The notes under the pieces are model-generated. The model made no database searches and had not been told where the DNA came from. It saw only the letters and a list, made by a program, of their open reading frames with translations. A stretch of 64,000 nt of DNA, taken from contig BCJX01000008.1 in the NCBI GenBank assembly GCA_001600415.1, positions 463,262-527,261 of the forward strand, in the 5' to 3' direction. Made by a program: the position numbers and the translations under genes. Origin of the DNA: Pascua guehoae (Eukaryota > Basidiomycota > Tremellomycetes > Trichosporonales > Trichosporonaceae). Below, in pieces: positions 24,671 through 34,935 of this stretch (within the stretch, counting starts at the first letter, position 1; each line of letters starts with the position of its first letter).

Positions 24671-26827
24671 TCACGCATGGCGGCGGAAGAAGACCTCTGC
24701 CTTGTCCTCGACGCCCTCGACCGCCAGGGGCGGGAGGGGCACACTTTGGCCGTACCCGGCAAATCCGCCAAACATGCCAATGCCGCCGGGGACAATGACA
24801 GCCGTGGCGGTCTGGAGGACGAGCGCGCGGTCGGGGTTGGTCGGGCTGACCCAGACGCCCGTGGCGTTGTAGAGCTGGCCGTCAAAGTGGGCATATACAA
24901 TGGCGGTGACGAACATGTGGTCGAGGACGAGGACGAACGACGGCACCTCGGGGTCCATGTGGGCCGTGATCGCCACATCCCCGACCTCGTTGGCGGGGAC
25001 GAGCCGTCGGGGAGGCCCATAGCCCGCATGTCCATACACCCCCGGGACGTTCCCAAACCCCCCCTCGGGCTCGGTAGGCTTCCCAGGCCGCGCCATCGGT
25101 GCCCCCCCGCGCACATCGGCAATGAACGCCCCCCACGCGCGCGCCTCCCAGTCCACCCTCTCCAGCCCCAGCAGGTCGTCCACCACAGCATACACGAGCA
25201 CATCCAGCAGCTTGCCCCCCATGTACTCGTCGTTGACCATCAGGCCCACCCCGAACCCCGCGTCGGGGAACCGCACCACCATCGACATCTGGCCAGGTAC
25301 GTTGCCCCCGTGCACCACCGCGCGGGACCCGCGGTACGTGTACGCCTCTTGCCCGAAGCCGTAGCCCCGGTCGCTCAGTTCGGGGTGCGCGCTCGCGGCG
25401 TGGATCATGATGGGCGTCATGGCTGTGGTGAGGAAGGTGGTCGGGAGGACGCGGGGGGCGAGGAGCTCGGTGAGCCAGGTTGTCTGCTGTTAGCCTGTTC
25501 GAGTCTGTGTTTCTAGAATGAAGCACAGTGCTGGGGCTCCTTTCTCACTGCCTCATCTTTTGGGCAGGCCCAGTAGTACACCAGGCAGTACACCAGGCAG
25601 TACACCAGGCAGTACACCAGGCAGTACACCAGGCAGTACACCAGGCAGCATGCCAGGCAGCACGCCAGGCAGCACAGGTATCACGCCCGGTAGATCAGGC
25701 CGCACACCGCAGCACGCCACGACCTACCATATCCTCAGCATCGGTGACCACACCCCCGGGCCCGGCCTCATTGGCCCCGTCCGAGTCGACAAACCACCCA
25801 AACGCCTCAGCCGTCCCCGTACAGCTCGCATCGAGGTGTCGCGCCCCCCGCCAGCGCTCGGCACAGCGCGTAAAGTTGGTGCTTGTGTGTGAGAATCCCT
25901 CGGTCCGGCGTCCCGTCTCCCGTGCGAGCGTGTGGTTGTACGTCGTCGCGCGCATCCCCAAGGGGTCGAGGATACGCCGCTTGACATAGTCGACAAACGC
26001 CTCGCCCGTGAGCGTCGGCACCATGTGCGAGAGCGCAGTGTAGTGCACGTTCTGGTACTGCCAGTACTGCCGGAGTTCGGCGCGCGTGGGGAGGTTGCGC
26101 AGGTTGCGGATCATGGCGGCCGGGGGGACGTCCCTGTGTGTTAAAGAAGGCGCGCGCGTGTGTCAAAGTAGTCGCGCGTGTTAAACTAGACGCGCGTGTG
26201 GGGGCGGGGGTGGGGTGGACGTACGCATGCGAGAGGTCGTGGCGCGGCATGCCGGACCGCATCGCTGCGCGTCAGTCATGCAAGCACAGAACACGCACAC
26301 AACAGGTCCGAGACGGTCGCATGCTCTGACGCATACGCATCCGACAGCTTCCACTCGGGCAGAATGTCCTTGACTTTGGTCGTGAGGCGGAGTTTAGCCC
26401 CGTTGGGCAGCCGCGTCCCGTCCTCGATCAGCAGGCCCACCGCCATGGCCGTGAACAGCTTCGAGTTGGAGGCGATACAGAACAGACTCTGCCGCGTAAG
26501 TTTGTGCCGTGCATGCCCCGTCATATAGTCGTTACCCACGCTGTCGTCGACGCGCTTGCCCGACGCATCGGCAGCGCCAGCGTGGAACGTTTCCTTGCGC
26601 CACTTGCCCCCGCCCGCCTCTGCGCGCTTGTACTCTGGCGACGCGACGACCGCAATCGAGAGCCCCGCCAGCCCCCAGCGCTCCTGCAGCTCGGCGAGGT
26701 ACGCCTTCGTGTTGGTCGACAGGAGGCCCGTCGTCAGCCCCGCGTCCGCGACGCCCAGCGGCGCCTGCTGCAGGGCTGCAGCGTGCAAACAGACGCCGAG
26801 GGCTGTGAGGGCTTGTATGATACGCAT
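24671..26827 (-). CDS. Secreted serine beta-lactamase-like hydrolase
   Basis: Exons on the minus strand, 5' to 3': 26299-26827, 26225-26264, 25728-26133, 24671-25483, encoding 595 residues; introns of 34, 91 and 244 nt. A signal peptide-like N-terminus (MRIIQALTALGVCLHAAAL) begins at the first ATG. The class C beta-lactamase / penicillin-binding-protein fold is indicated by S120-x-x-K123 (SNSK), Y216-x-N218 (YQN) and an HGG triad at 383-385 in place of KTG, with SGMPRHD after the nucleophile region. Such enzymes in fungi are usually esterases, peptidases or lactonases rather than antibiotic resistance enzymes. The C-terminal 150 residues form an extra domain (GVYGHAGYG to FRRHA). All splice junctions keep phase. 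The substrate is unknown. Confidence 0.87.
25577..25672. repeat. 12-bp minisatellite in an intron
   Basis: TACACCAGGCAG is repeated six times exactly, followed by two variant units (CATGCCAGGCAG, CACGCCAGGCAG). It lies wholly within intron 25484-25727 of the hydrolase gene and explains most of that intron's extra length. Confidence 0.97.
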
Positions 26828-27148
26828 CGTGGTCAAGTGGGAGATCGTGAGGGAGGTCTCGATGCCTTTGACATCCCTGCCTGTACTTTAGTAGTTTGTT
26901 CAGAGGCAAAGAGCCAAGAGCCATGGTGCCGCATGGTCCTCGCTGCAAGCCTCGTCGGACCCGAAAGTTGGTTCGGCCAAGACCGTCATGACGTCAGCAC
27001 ATGGATCCAGCCTTATCTGTCTCACTTCTTGCTCCTCAAGTTGACGACATCCTCCAGTGGATGACATCCTCAAGTTGCAATGGATTGGGTGCGCACCATT
27101 GTTACTCCCCCCGCCACCACTCTCCCTCTCCTCGCCATCAAACACCAA
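26828..27148. promoter_or_regulatory. Region upstream of the hydrolase gene and tRNA-Arg
   Basis: 321 bases between the divergent hydrolase gene and tRNA-Arg. CATCCTC(C)A(A)GT occurs twice near 27046-27075. No ORF; presumably contains the hydrolase promoter. Confidence 0.4.
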
Positions 27149-27272
27149 GGTCGCGTGGCCAAATGGTACGGCGTCTGACTACGAAGATTCGAGACACAAG
27201 ATGGGTTCCATCCAATCCATCTCGTCAACTCAAAGTCATCAGGAGATCGCGGGTTCGATCCCCGTCGTGACC
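27149..27272 (+). tRNA. tRNA-Arg(ACG) with intron
   Basis: Acceptor GGTCGCG pairs with CGTGACC (27266-27272). D arm GCC...GGC. Anticodon stem TCTGA (27174-27178) pairs with TCAGG (27239-27243), loop C-T-ACG-A with U33 and anticodon ACG at 27181-27183. T arm GCGGG-TTCGATC-CCCGT. A 53-nt intron (27185-27237) sits at the canonical site one base 3' of the anticodon. A run of five T follows as RNA polymerase III terminator. Confidence 0.94.
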
Positions 27273-27422
27273 TTTTTGGACTGCGGCGCGACGATGGGGA
27301 CGCTCTGCAAGGTCGGGAGGGTCTGGATGGGTTGGGGAGTCGTGCGGGGGGTGTGGCAGGCTAGCAAGAGGACTCTTTCCGAGTATGTTGACGAACAGAC
27401 GGGCCATTACCATATTGTTACA

Positions 27423-27752
27423 CGAAGACGCTCGAGACAAACTATGTGCGAGCTACGTGGTTTCCACATGGCTGGCTACTGGGCGGTGGACTCTGCGCGT
27501 GGGTGTGTGCGTCGGTGTGTGCATGGGTGCGTGGGTGTGTGCTTGTTGTGGTGCGGCGCAAGGCCGGTGTGGGTGTGGGGGCGGGGGAAGGAGACCCGAA
27601 GACACAAGCACTCAGCGTCGGGGGTCCAGACACGGTGTGCAGTGGACATGGGTTGCGCGGGTTTCTGCGTGGCAAGGCTGCGGCTTTCAGGATGTCTAAT
27701 TCTACTCTACTGTAGCACCGTGCAACTCTTGTTCTTTTCCTTATTGCGCGAT
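27423..27752 (+). repeat. Dispersed two-hairpin element, copy B
   Basis: Matches 944-1215 at both ends. The first arm CTATGTGCGA still pairs with TTCCACATGG through wobble pairs and one mismatch. The 3' word TAGCACCGTGCAA (27713-27725) is identical to copy A and its hairpin partner is degenerate (TTGCGCGAT). The middle is a different GT/GC-rich low-complexity sequence. It begins about 150 bases after tRNA-Arg. No coding frame is supported. Confidence 0.6.
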
Positions 27753-28076
27753 GAATAAGGCGCTAGTGGTAAGATAAGCAGGCATGCATTGTACTCTCGC
27801 CTTTGGGATCCGGTTCGAGAGTTACACCCGTACACTCCGGCCCGATCCCCGCGACATTTTATCGTCAACATCCTGTTGACGGTCAACATCGAGGCCGGGA
27901 AACTGCCACCGTACAAGTGGCAATCCAATGGCAGCCACAACCCCTGCGTCTTCCAAACGATATACATGTTGCAGCTATAGAGTACAACACTATTCTGGTA
28001 GAACCATCGTCGAGTCATACTAAGCGTCATGATACAGTACAAAATTCTTCTCAAAGTACTTTAACCGTCATGGTCG

Positions 28077-28868
28077 TCAGACAAACTCCTTGACCGGGGT
28101 GGCCGTGGGTGAGAGGGCGCTCTCGGAAGAGCGGTCGTCTGCATCTCTCGTGGCGAGCTGATCAAAGCTCATGGCCAAGACGCGACCCATCGGCAGGTGA
28201 TGTTCGCCGCAGCCAGTGTGGAGAGCCAGGGTGCCCTCGACGAGGAATAGGATGCCGGCCTAGAGGATTAATTGCGAACCGAACGCAGGCGCAACTCACC
28301 AAAGCACACTGGATGATGGCAAAGGCGGCCGTCACATACGTCAATCTGCAACTGTCAGATCACAAGTATACCTCTATACGCACAGGTCAATGAGAACAAA
28401 CTTGCCCGCCAGAACGGCAATGAGGGCCGCGCAGAGGACCAAGTTGGCGCCGAGGTCGTAGGCGATATGGAGAAAGCTGCTCGCGGGGCGAACGCGTCGG
28501 ACCATGAGGCTGGGGGTGTGTCAGTTGTGATCCATCCAGTGTCGATTGCGATCCTATCGGCACTTACTGAACCGCGTAGTAGGCAGCACCAAGGCCCGCA
28601 AAGATACACGTCGGGATGCGCCAGCGGAGGACCGCGCGACGCTGCTCTGTCCTGTCAGCCCACCGAGCACAGTCTCAGACTCACCGTTGAACGCTGCCTT
28701 GGTCTCTGCATTGACTTGGTCGAATATCCTGGCCGCGGCGGGGTCGTTGTACTCGACGCCATCGAACCCGACCACCATGGTGGAGAGGACGAGTGCAAAG
28801 TGGACGAGGCCGACCAGCGCACCAAGGGCGTACAAGGTCTTATGGATACTACTGGCGCGTTTGGACAT
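28077..28868 (-). CDS. Four-helix integral membrane protein, unknown family
   Basis: Five exons on the minus strand: 28685-28868, 28568-28646, 28384-28509, 28300-28345, 28077-28259, encoding 205 residues with introns of 38-58 nt; all junctions keep phase. Four hydrophobic segments are visible: about residues 11-34 (LYALGALVGLVHFALVL), 71-92 (IPTCIFAGLGAAYYAVH), 108-132 (NLVLCAALIAVLAGKFVLID) and 133-160 (TYVTAAFAIIQCALAGILFLVEG). The loop after the first helix is about 35 residues and acidic; the C-terminal tail is polar and Ser-rich. The layout resembles MARVEL-type or small tetraspan fungal membrane proteins, but no signature allows a family call. The start is the only ATG fitting the first helix. 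Confidence 0.8.
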
Positions 28869-29726
28869 TGTTGTGAGGTGGGAGGAGGGTAAGTTTCTAA
28901 CAATGATGGATCACACCCAGGTGCTTTTGTACTATTCCACCCATCGCCACACGGTGAATGATCACAGAGTCCTTGGCGCCGTGCCACACTTGGCAGGGCC
29001 GTTACCTCAAATAGGGTTTGTCCAAGTTTCAACTCGTCGTACTTCTTGCCACTACAAGTGCTCGGGACGTCATCGCGCTCACAAGTGCCACAGCAACTAG
29101 GTACCTTGAGGCTTAAAACGACCCCAAGTTCCTGCCTCTGCGTGGCGCTTAAAACAAGAGCTTGAAACTCTGCACCAGCAGGATGAGGCAGGTCAACATC
29201 CAGGAACTCTCAAACACCGTACATATGAGGAACGTGGGAGTGATTTCCGCGCACTCGCCCCACCCCTGACTACAAGGTACGAATGGCAGTGCAATCAACT
29301 CTCTGGGTGAACTCAACCGAGACAATCCGCAGTGATCTCGCCGTTGACATTATCCACCAGTTAGTGCCTAGTGCCTCGAGTGTGAAGTGCGGATTGCCGA
29401 GCTTGCCGACTTGCCGAGATTGCCGAGGGTGCCTGCAGCACTGCAAAGGTAGGCACATTCTTAGCGACGTCCTGACGGCGGGTCATTGCACTCGGACGGC
29501 TGACTCGAGAATGACGGCGATGGAGGGCCTTTGGCCGCAACCCGTCCCCTTGTTGGCGCCATGGAAGCCAGGGTCCGAGGCGTGCTCGTCCGGGAGCATA
29601 GGACAGGATCACCTTAACGTCGTCCTTTCCTCTTCTGTGGCTTCTCCTCTAGCCACACCCCTCCTCCAACATCCCAGACGCCTCCTCACCTCCCAGACGT
29701 CCTCTGTATCCCAAAAAAGAGATGGC
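28869..29726. other. Intergenic, nothing recognised
   Basis: Probable promoter side of the membrane-protein gene. The plus-strand frame 29283-29774 has no protein-like features and runs into tRNA-Glu, so it is not called. Confidence 0.45.
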
Positions 29727-29823
29727 TTCTCCGCCAGGGAGTCGAACCCTGCTCTATCGCGATCTTTCTATTGAAAGGCTCTCTCTTGAGAGGCGATTAT
29801 ACTAACCGATATACTAGCGAAGA
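29727..29823 (-). tRNA. tRNA-Glu(CTC) with intron
   Basis: On the minus strand, acceptor TCTTCGC (29817-29823) pairs with GCGGAGA. D stem GTAT pairs with GTAT using G-T pairs. Anticodon stem ATCGC pairs with GCGAT. Loop C-T-CTC-A gives anticodon CTC, and a 25-nt intron (29762-29786) lies one base after it. T arm CAGGG-TTCGACT-CCCTG. A T6 terminator follows on the minus strand (A run at 29713-29718). Confidence 0.93.
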
Positions 29824-31135
29824 CGTTGTTAAGATAGCGAGGAGCCGCCCATCGCCGGCGCCGGGGTGCCATTCAGATGCGAGGAGTCACTGGGATGAGG
29901 TGAGGGTGGGGGGAGGGTTGGGAAAGGGGGTGTTGGTGTTGGTGTTGGTATGATGATGGTGTCTGGTGGGCGCCTGGTAGACAACGCGTCCGACGGCGGA
30001 CGCTCCTGCGGACTCCGGGCGTCAATCCCTTCGGCGGGCGTTGCGGCGTCTGGACGTCTGGCTCGGCACGGCCCTTGCCCTTCCACGACCCCTTGAGGGG
30101 CCTATTGAGCTACCGCCGGGGATCGACGAGGTGGATCGCCTCGGCCTCGTATCGCCTCTCTTCGGCGGTCCTGCACAGCTGCCGGATATTCTTCTGGCGT
30201 GGGCGTGGACGCGTACGAGCACACCCGCTGCAATGGGGAGGTCCCAAGCGGAGGCGCTCAGCTGTGTGGGAAATGCCAGTCACCGGTACGGGGGTCGCCA
30301 AACCGAACTGCTACTGTCTACCCAATGCAAAGACCCAATGCAAAGAACGATACCAGCGGTGAGATATCAGTGTCAGTATCACTACATCAAACTGTGGTCA
30401 TCTGACGGTAGCACTGCTCCACATCTCACCGACGTTCGAAATCGAACCAAACACGACCAAGCCGCTCGACCCGCAGTTTGGCCCGACGGCCAGTTGGAGG
30501 CCGGTGCCAGAACCGTGTACTCCTTGTCGATGTTGGCGGCCGCTGTTGCAGCTGTGGCGCTCCTGCTGCTGTGAATGGCATAAGGTGTCGAGTAGAATGC
30601 CATGCAATGGTATTTGTGTGCAGCTGTGAAGGTGGTGGAAGAGCAATCTGATGATGAGTGGCATCCAGTCAAGCGCGACACCCAGCCAGGAGCCAAGCCA
30701 CGCCGCCCAGCTGGAAGCAAAATGTGGGGACCCCGCGTTCCCATCGTCATCTCTCCTCCTGAGCCCAAGTGTGTCTCACCTTGTTGCGTCCTCTCTCTTG
30801 TCTCATCCACCTCCTTTCTCGTTCTGTGCCTGTCCGCACGCCACTCTTGCCTTGCCCCATCTCCACCACACCTCTGGCTACGACCTCATCGACCACTTGC
30901 CCTGTTCACATTATCAACTCCTCACCACCAGTCTCAACCACACAGTCTACACTAGACTCTTTGCCCATTCGTCACACCCTACCTCCACTCTTCGCCACCC
31001 GGCGCTCCGCTCGCCACCACAGAGTGCCGGTCGCCACCATCCCGATCCCTCCACTTTCCTCACTGTTCCACAACTTTTCTATCGCGACGCGTCTCGGCGT
31101 CACGGCTCCCAACACGCCATCCCCAGCCTCACTCG
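29824..31135. other. Unresolved region, possible small secreted-protein gene near 30180-30574
   Basis: The plus-strand frame ending at 30574 finishes in ARTVYSLSMLAAAVAAVALLLL (shown as its hydrophobic end), which looks like a GPI-attachment or membrane tail. A Cys-containing stretch (CNGEVPSGGAQLCGKC) lies upstream in another frame at about 30220-30280. Candidate splice sites exist (GTACGG near 30283, GTGAGA near 30358), but no combination gave a clear complete gene. 30650-31135 is CT-rich and probably the 5' region of the DCAF-like gene. Confidence 0.25.
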
Positions 31136-34100
31136 ATGCGGCACCAGCTCCAGCCCCTCCCGCGCGCACTGGGGGGCCGTGAGCGGCGCCGGCGGGTGTT
31201 TGGCGGTGATGCGTGGGCGAGGCTGGACCAGGTACAGGAGCTTGGGGCGACGGGGGGAGGTCACTCTGGGTACGTTGACATGCGGTGTGGATTGGGAGGA
31301 GAGGGAAGCACGGAGAGGGACGTTAGCGAAGCGCGAAATGGGCGAGGAAGCGAGGGAGAGATGGGCGGGGGCGAAGCGAGGAGATGGAGTGGTGCAGCGT
31401 TAGGCGTCAGGGAGTGGGGCGACAAAGGAAGCCTCCATGACGCCCGACGAGATGTGCTCGACTGGACGGGAGAGTGGCCTACGTCAATGAGATGTTAAAG
31501 TGGAGACAAGAACTATCTCCAGTGATCTGTTCGAAGGAGTACGTGGGGATGGGGACATGAGCATGTGTTGAAGTATTGCATGCCGGAGGAGGAAGACGTC
31601 TAGGGCGGTGTGATCTCTGATACTTCATCTTCGCAGGTCGCTGACAACAGATGCGTAAACGCCTTGAGCTGGTCGGACGATGGGCAGATGCTGCTCTCAG
31701 GCTCAGATGACCGACGGTTCGTGTGCTTCTGAGTGCATTCACTCTCCTCTGCCATGCCCTAACTGATGACAGTATCTGTATTTGGACGCCGGATACATCG
31801 TCCTCATCGTCGTCTTCCCCGCACCCGCTCAAGCTACGCGACACGATCGTGACCGGCCACACGATGAACATTTTTGCTGCAGTCGCCCTCCCGCACGCGA
31901 ACACGCCGACGATCGTGTCCTGCGCGGGCGACAGCGACGTGCGCGTATTCGAGGTGGAGCGGTTGGCATCGCGGCCTGGTCTCCTCAGCGCGCGCAACGG
32001 GTGGTCCGGAGACGCACTTGACGGTGCCGAGGGCCCCGGTGTGCGCGTATTGCAGTGCCATCGCCGCACTGGACCGATGGGGACCAAGCGCATTGCGACC
32101 GAAAACAGCCCACATCTCTTCTTGACTGTCGGCGAAGACGGAACCGTCAGGCAGCACGACCTACGCCGCCCCCACACGTGCCGCACCGAGTGTCCCGACC
32201 CTCTATTCCGTGCACCCCCAGACGTCGGACTCTACTCGCTGAGCATTAGCGCACAGGCTCCCCACCTCTTCTGCGTCGCTGGGCAGACTGATGTCGCTTA
32301 TCTCTGTGACCGCCGCATGGGCGCCAGAACCCAGGGGTGGGGCGCAGATACTCGCCGCAACTTTGACGTCGAGGTGGTACGCAGGTTTGGTCTGCCAGAA
32401 AAGGAGTGGCGCGCAGAGGAGGACTGGCGTGACGAGATGATCGGGCGACGGATGCGGCGGTGGCTTGGGACAACAAGAGAGAGGCATGCGACGTGCGTCA
32501 AGATGAGCAAACACAACTCGGAGGAGGTAAGTGTGATCTGGGGGCAGAAGCGCCGCGGTGCTAGTGCGGGGACGCGAGCACCACCGTGCCATGTCACGTT
32601 TCTGCTGTCCTCTTAGGTGTCTGGTATCCGACACAGCTGCTAATATCATAGGTCGTTGTTGCCTTTTCTCCACATTCAACCGCTTTATTCTCAATTCATG
32701 ACACGCCTGCCGACATGAGCAAGGAGCCTGCGGTTCAGCCACCCAACAGGGGGGTCGGCAGAGTTCGGCCAGACGTGGTGTGGTTCATCTCAGCACTGCT
32801 CGATGGCGGAGACATCACCCTCCAACGACGTACAGCCGAACGTCGCGAGCCACGGGAACCAAGACCCCAGGCGGCTCAGGCTACCGCTCAGACCAGACCA
32901 GCTGTGCAGATCACGCAAAACGCTCAGACTGAGCTGCGCCAAGCCCAAGCACCACGCAGCGGGGCTCCCGACCAACCGAGTGAAGGGGACGGAGAAGAGG
33001 ACACAGACGTAGAGGCTGAAGAGGCAACAGAGAGACCAGACGATGAACCTCCACGACGAGCCAAGGCACCTCGTCAACCGGGGGCAAGTGGAGAACAAGT
33101 GACCGGTCCGTCGGTCGCCGAGGCCAGCTCGCCCTCACAAGCAGAACTGGATGACGTATTAAGTCCCATTGCGACCTTGCCTGCTGCTTCGAAACGTCCC
33201 CGCTCGCAATCCGACACAGTGTCGGACACTGCTCCGTCGCGCAATCGCGCGCGGACAGGCGAGGGCGCTAGCGCAGAGTCGGGCACGGCAACAGGCGGGG
33301 ACGCCGCTGTCAGTTCGGAATCGTCTCCGGCGCATGAAGGAACAGGCGATCCTCTGGACAGTTTCATGCCTGGTCGTGGTCCTCGGGGTACGCGCGACCT
33401 CCCACATGTGCAGCCGCTGGCCGAAGACATACTCGCACTCGGAGACGATGGGGACGCGTTTGGTGGGTTTTGCCATCTTACGACGCTAACCCAACAGACG
33501 AAGGCTCTGGCGACGAGATTGATCTCCGCGAGTATCGCTTCCGTGACCCAGAACGCAGCCGCGTGCACGAAGATGTGCAAATGTCTGACCCTGTCGATAC
33601 CTTTGACAACGACGACATGGATGTAGACGAAGCTCCGAGCGATGCGGGCGCAGAAGGCGAGGATGAGGACGACGTAGACGACGACGAGGATGTGGATATC
33701 GTCGAGGAAGAAGAGGTCGATGAAGACGACTTTGACGGCCTCGACGATTTTGGCGACGAGGACGTCGACGACGACTTTGACGAGGAAGAAGAAGACGACG
33801 ACGACCGGTTCTTCTGGAGCCTATCGCCGACGTCGCAGCGCTCGGCGGCAGGACCCCTCAGCGCGGTCCCGTGTGTGTACCCGCGGCGGCTGTTCCGCGG
33901 CGCACTCAACTCGGACACGGTCAAGGACTGCACATTCCTTGGCGACGCGAGCGACAAGATCGCATGTGGAAGCGACGACGGGACAATGTTTGTGTGGGAC
34001 AAGAAGACGGGGCGCATCGAGGGCATATGGAAGGGCGACGACGACGTGGTCAACGGTGAGTATATACGCTGCATTATGTGTGGACCACGAGTCACTAACA

Positions 34101-34378
34101 ACAGTCATGGAGCAGCACCCCACGCTCCCCCTCATCGCAGTGAGCGGCATCGACAACACGGTCAAGGTATGTTCCTCGTACAGACCCCTTCCCGATCTAT
34201 ACGATCACTGACACCCACGCAGCTCTTCGCGCCGACGCCGGCACCAAAGCCCCGCACATCGCGCATGGCCGCTCTGCCCGGAATCCTCGAGCGTGTGCGG
34301 CAGGTCGAGCGGCTCGTCCGCCGCCCGGCGTCGCCGACACCCAAGCCCGATGAGGCAGGGGCTGGAGGTGACGCGTAA
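31136..34378 (+). CDS. DCAF6/8-type WD40 protein (CUL4-DDB1 substrate receptor)
   Basis: Seven exons: 31136-31269, 31651-31716, 31773-32526, 32652-33462, 33498-34055, 34105-34166, 34223-34378, encoding 846 residues. The N-terminal WD repeats begin GHSGCVNALSWSDDGQMLLSGSDD, with a splice in the first repeat. The C-terminal pair carries the family hallmark RGALNSDTVKDCTFLGD, SGIDNTVK and HPTLPLIAVSGID. Between them is a long acidic insert (about residues 330-720) rich in Glu, Asp, Ser and Arg, as in human DCAF6/DCAF8. Those proteins recruit substrates to CUL4-DDB1 ubiquitin ligases; the same nuclear role is inferred here. The 381-nt first intron is unusually long and the start at 31136 is the least certain part; it is the first ATG in that frame. 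Confidence 0.87.
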
Positions 34379-34935
34379 GAGAGCAGGGGGAATGGAACAC
34401 ACTCGGCCGCAGTCGCGACCTGCGTGTGCTGAGGGGAAGAGAACAAGAAGCAGTGTTAATATCAACTCAAAATGTATCAGTCATGCCAATCGAAGCCAGG
34501 TGGGACTCCACGCCAGGTAGCATTCCCGATGATGCCCGGCCAGCCAACGAGTCCTGCGTCTCCAGTGAGGTAACAGCAGGGATGATGGTGGTGGTGACAT
34601 TGGCGTGATGCTGTGTGGCAAGGAGCCACTGAGCTGGCGACGAGGCTGAAACCTCACTGACGGTCCTCGTGTCCGGAACGACGTTTTCGTTCTGAGCTTG
34701 CACTGGCACTGCGCGGCGATGACCAACACCGCCTTCTACTCACATCAACATGCATGTCATGAATAATATAGTGTACACTGCTCTACTCTGCACACGTTGG
34801 GCCTGCCTTGGCCAGGTGGCACACGAATGCGTCCTCTACGCATACACCCAGGCGAATACAGGGGCCGGCAATGCGTCGCCCGCGCTCAACACGCCTCTTC
34901 TCCCACACATCGGCGAAGTGGCCAGCCACAAGTGG
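34379..34935. other. Intergenic between convergent genes
   Basis: 557 bases separating the 3' ends of the DCAF-like gene and CDC20. No ORF, RNA gene or notable repeat was seen. Confidence 0.5.

Noticed and set aside
29283..29774. 163-codon plus frame
   Set aside because: Runs through most of tRNA-Glu and lacks protein-like features.
33478..34101. 207-codon minus frame of Ser repeats
   Set aside because: Antisense of the Asp/Glu-rich exon of the DCAF-like gene.
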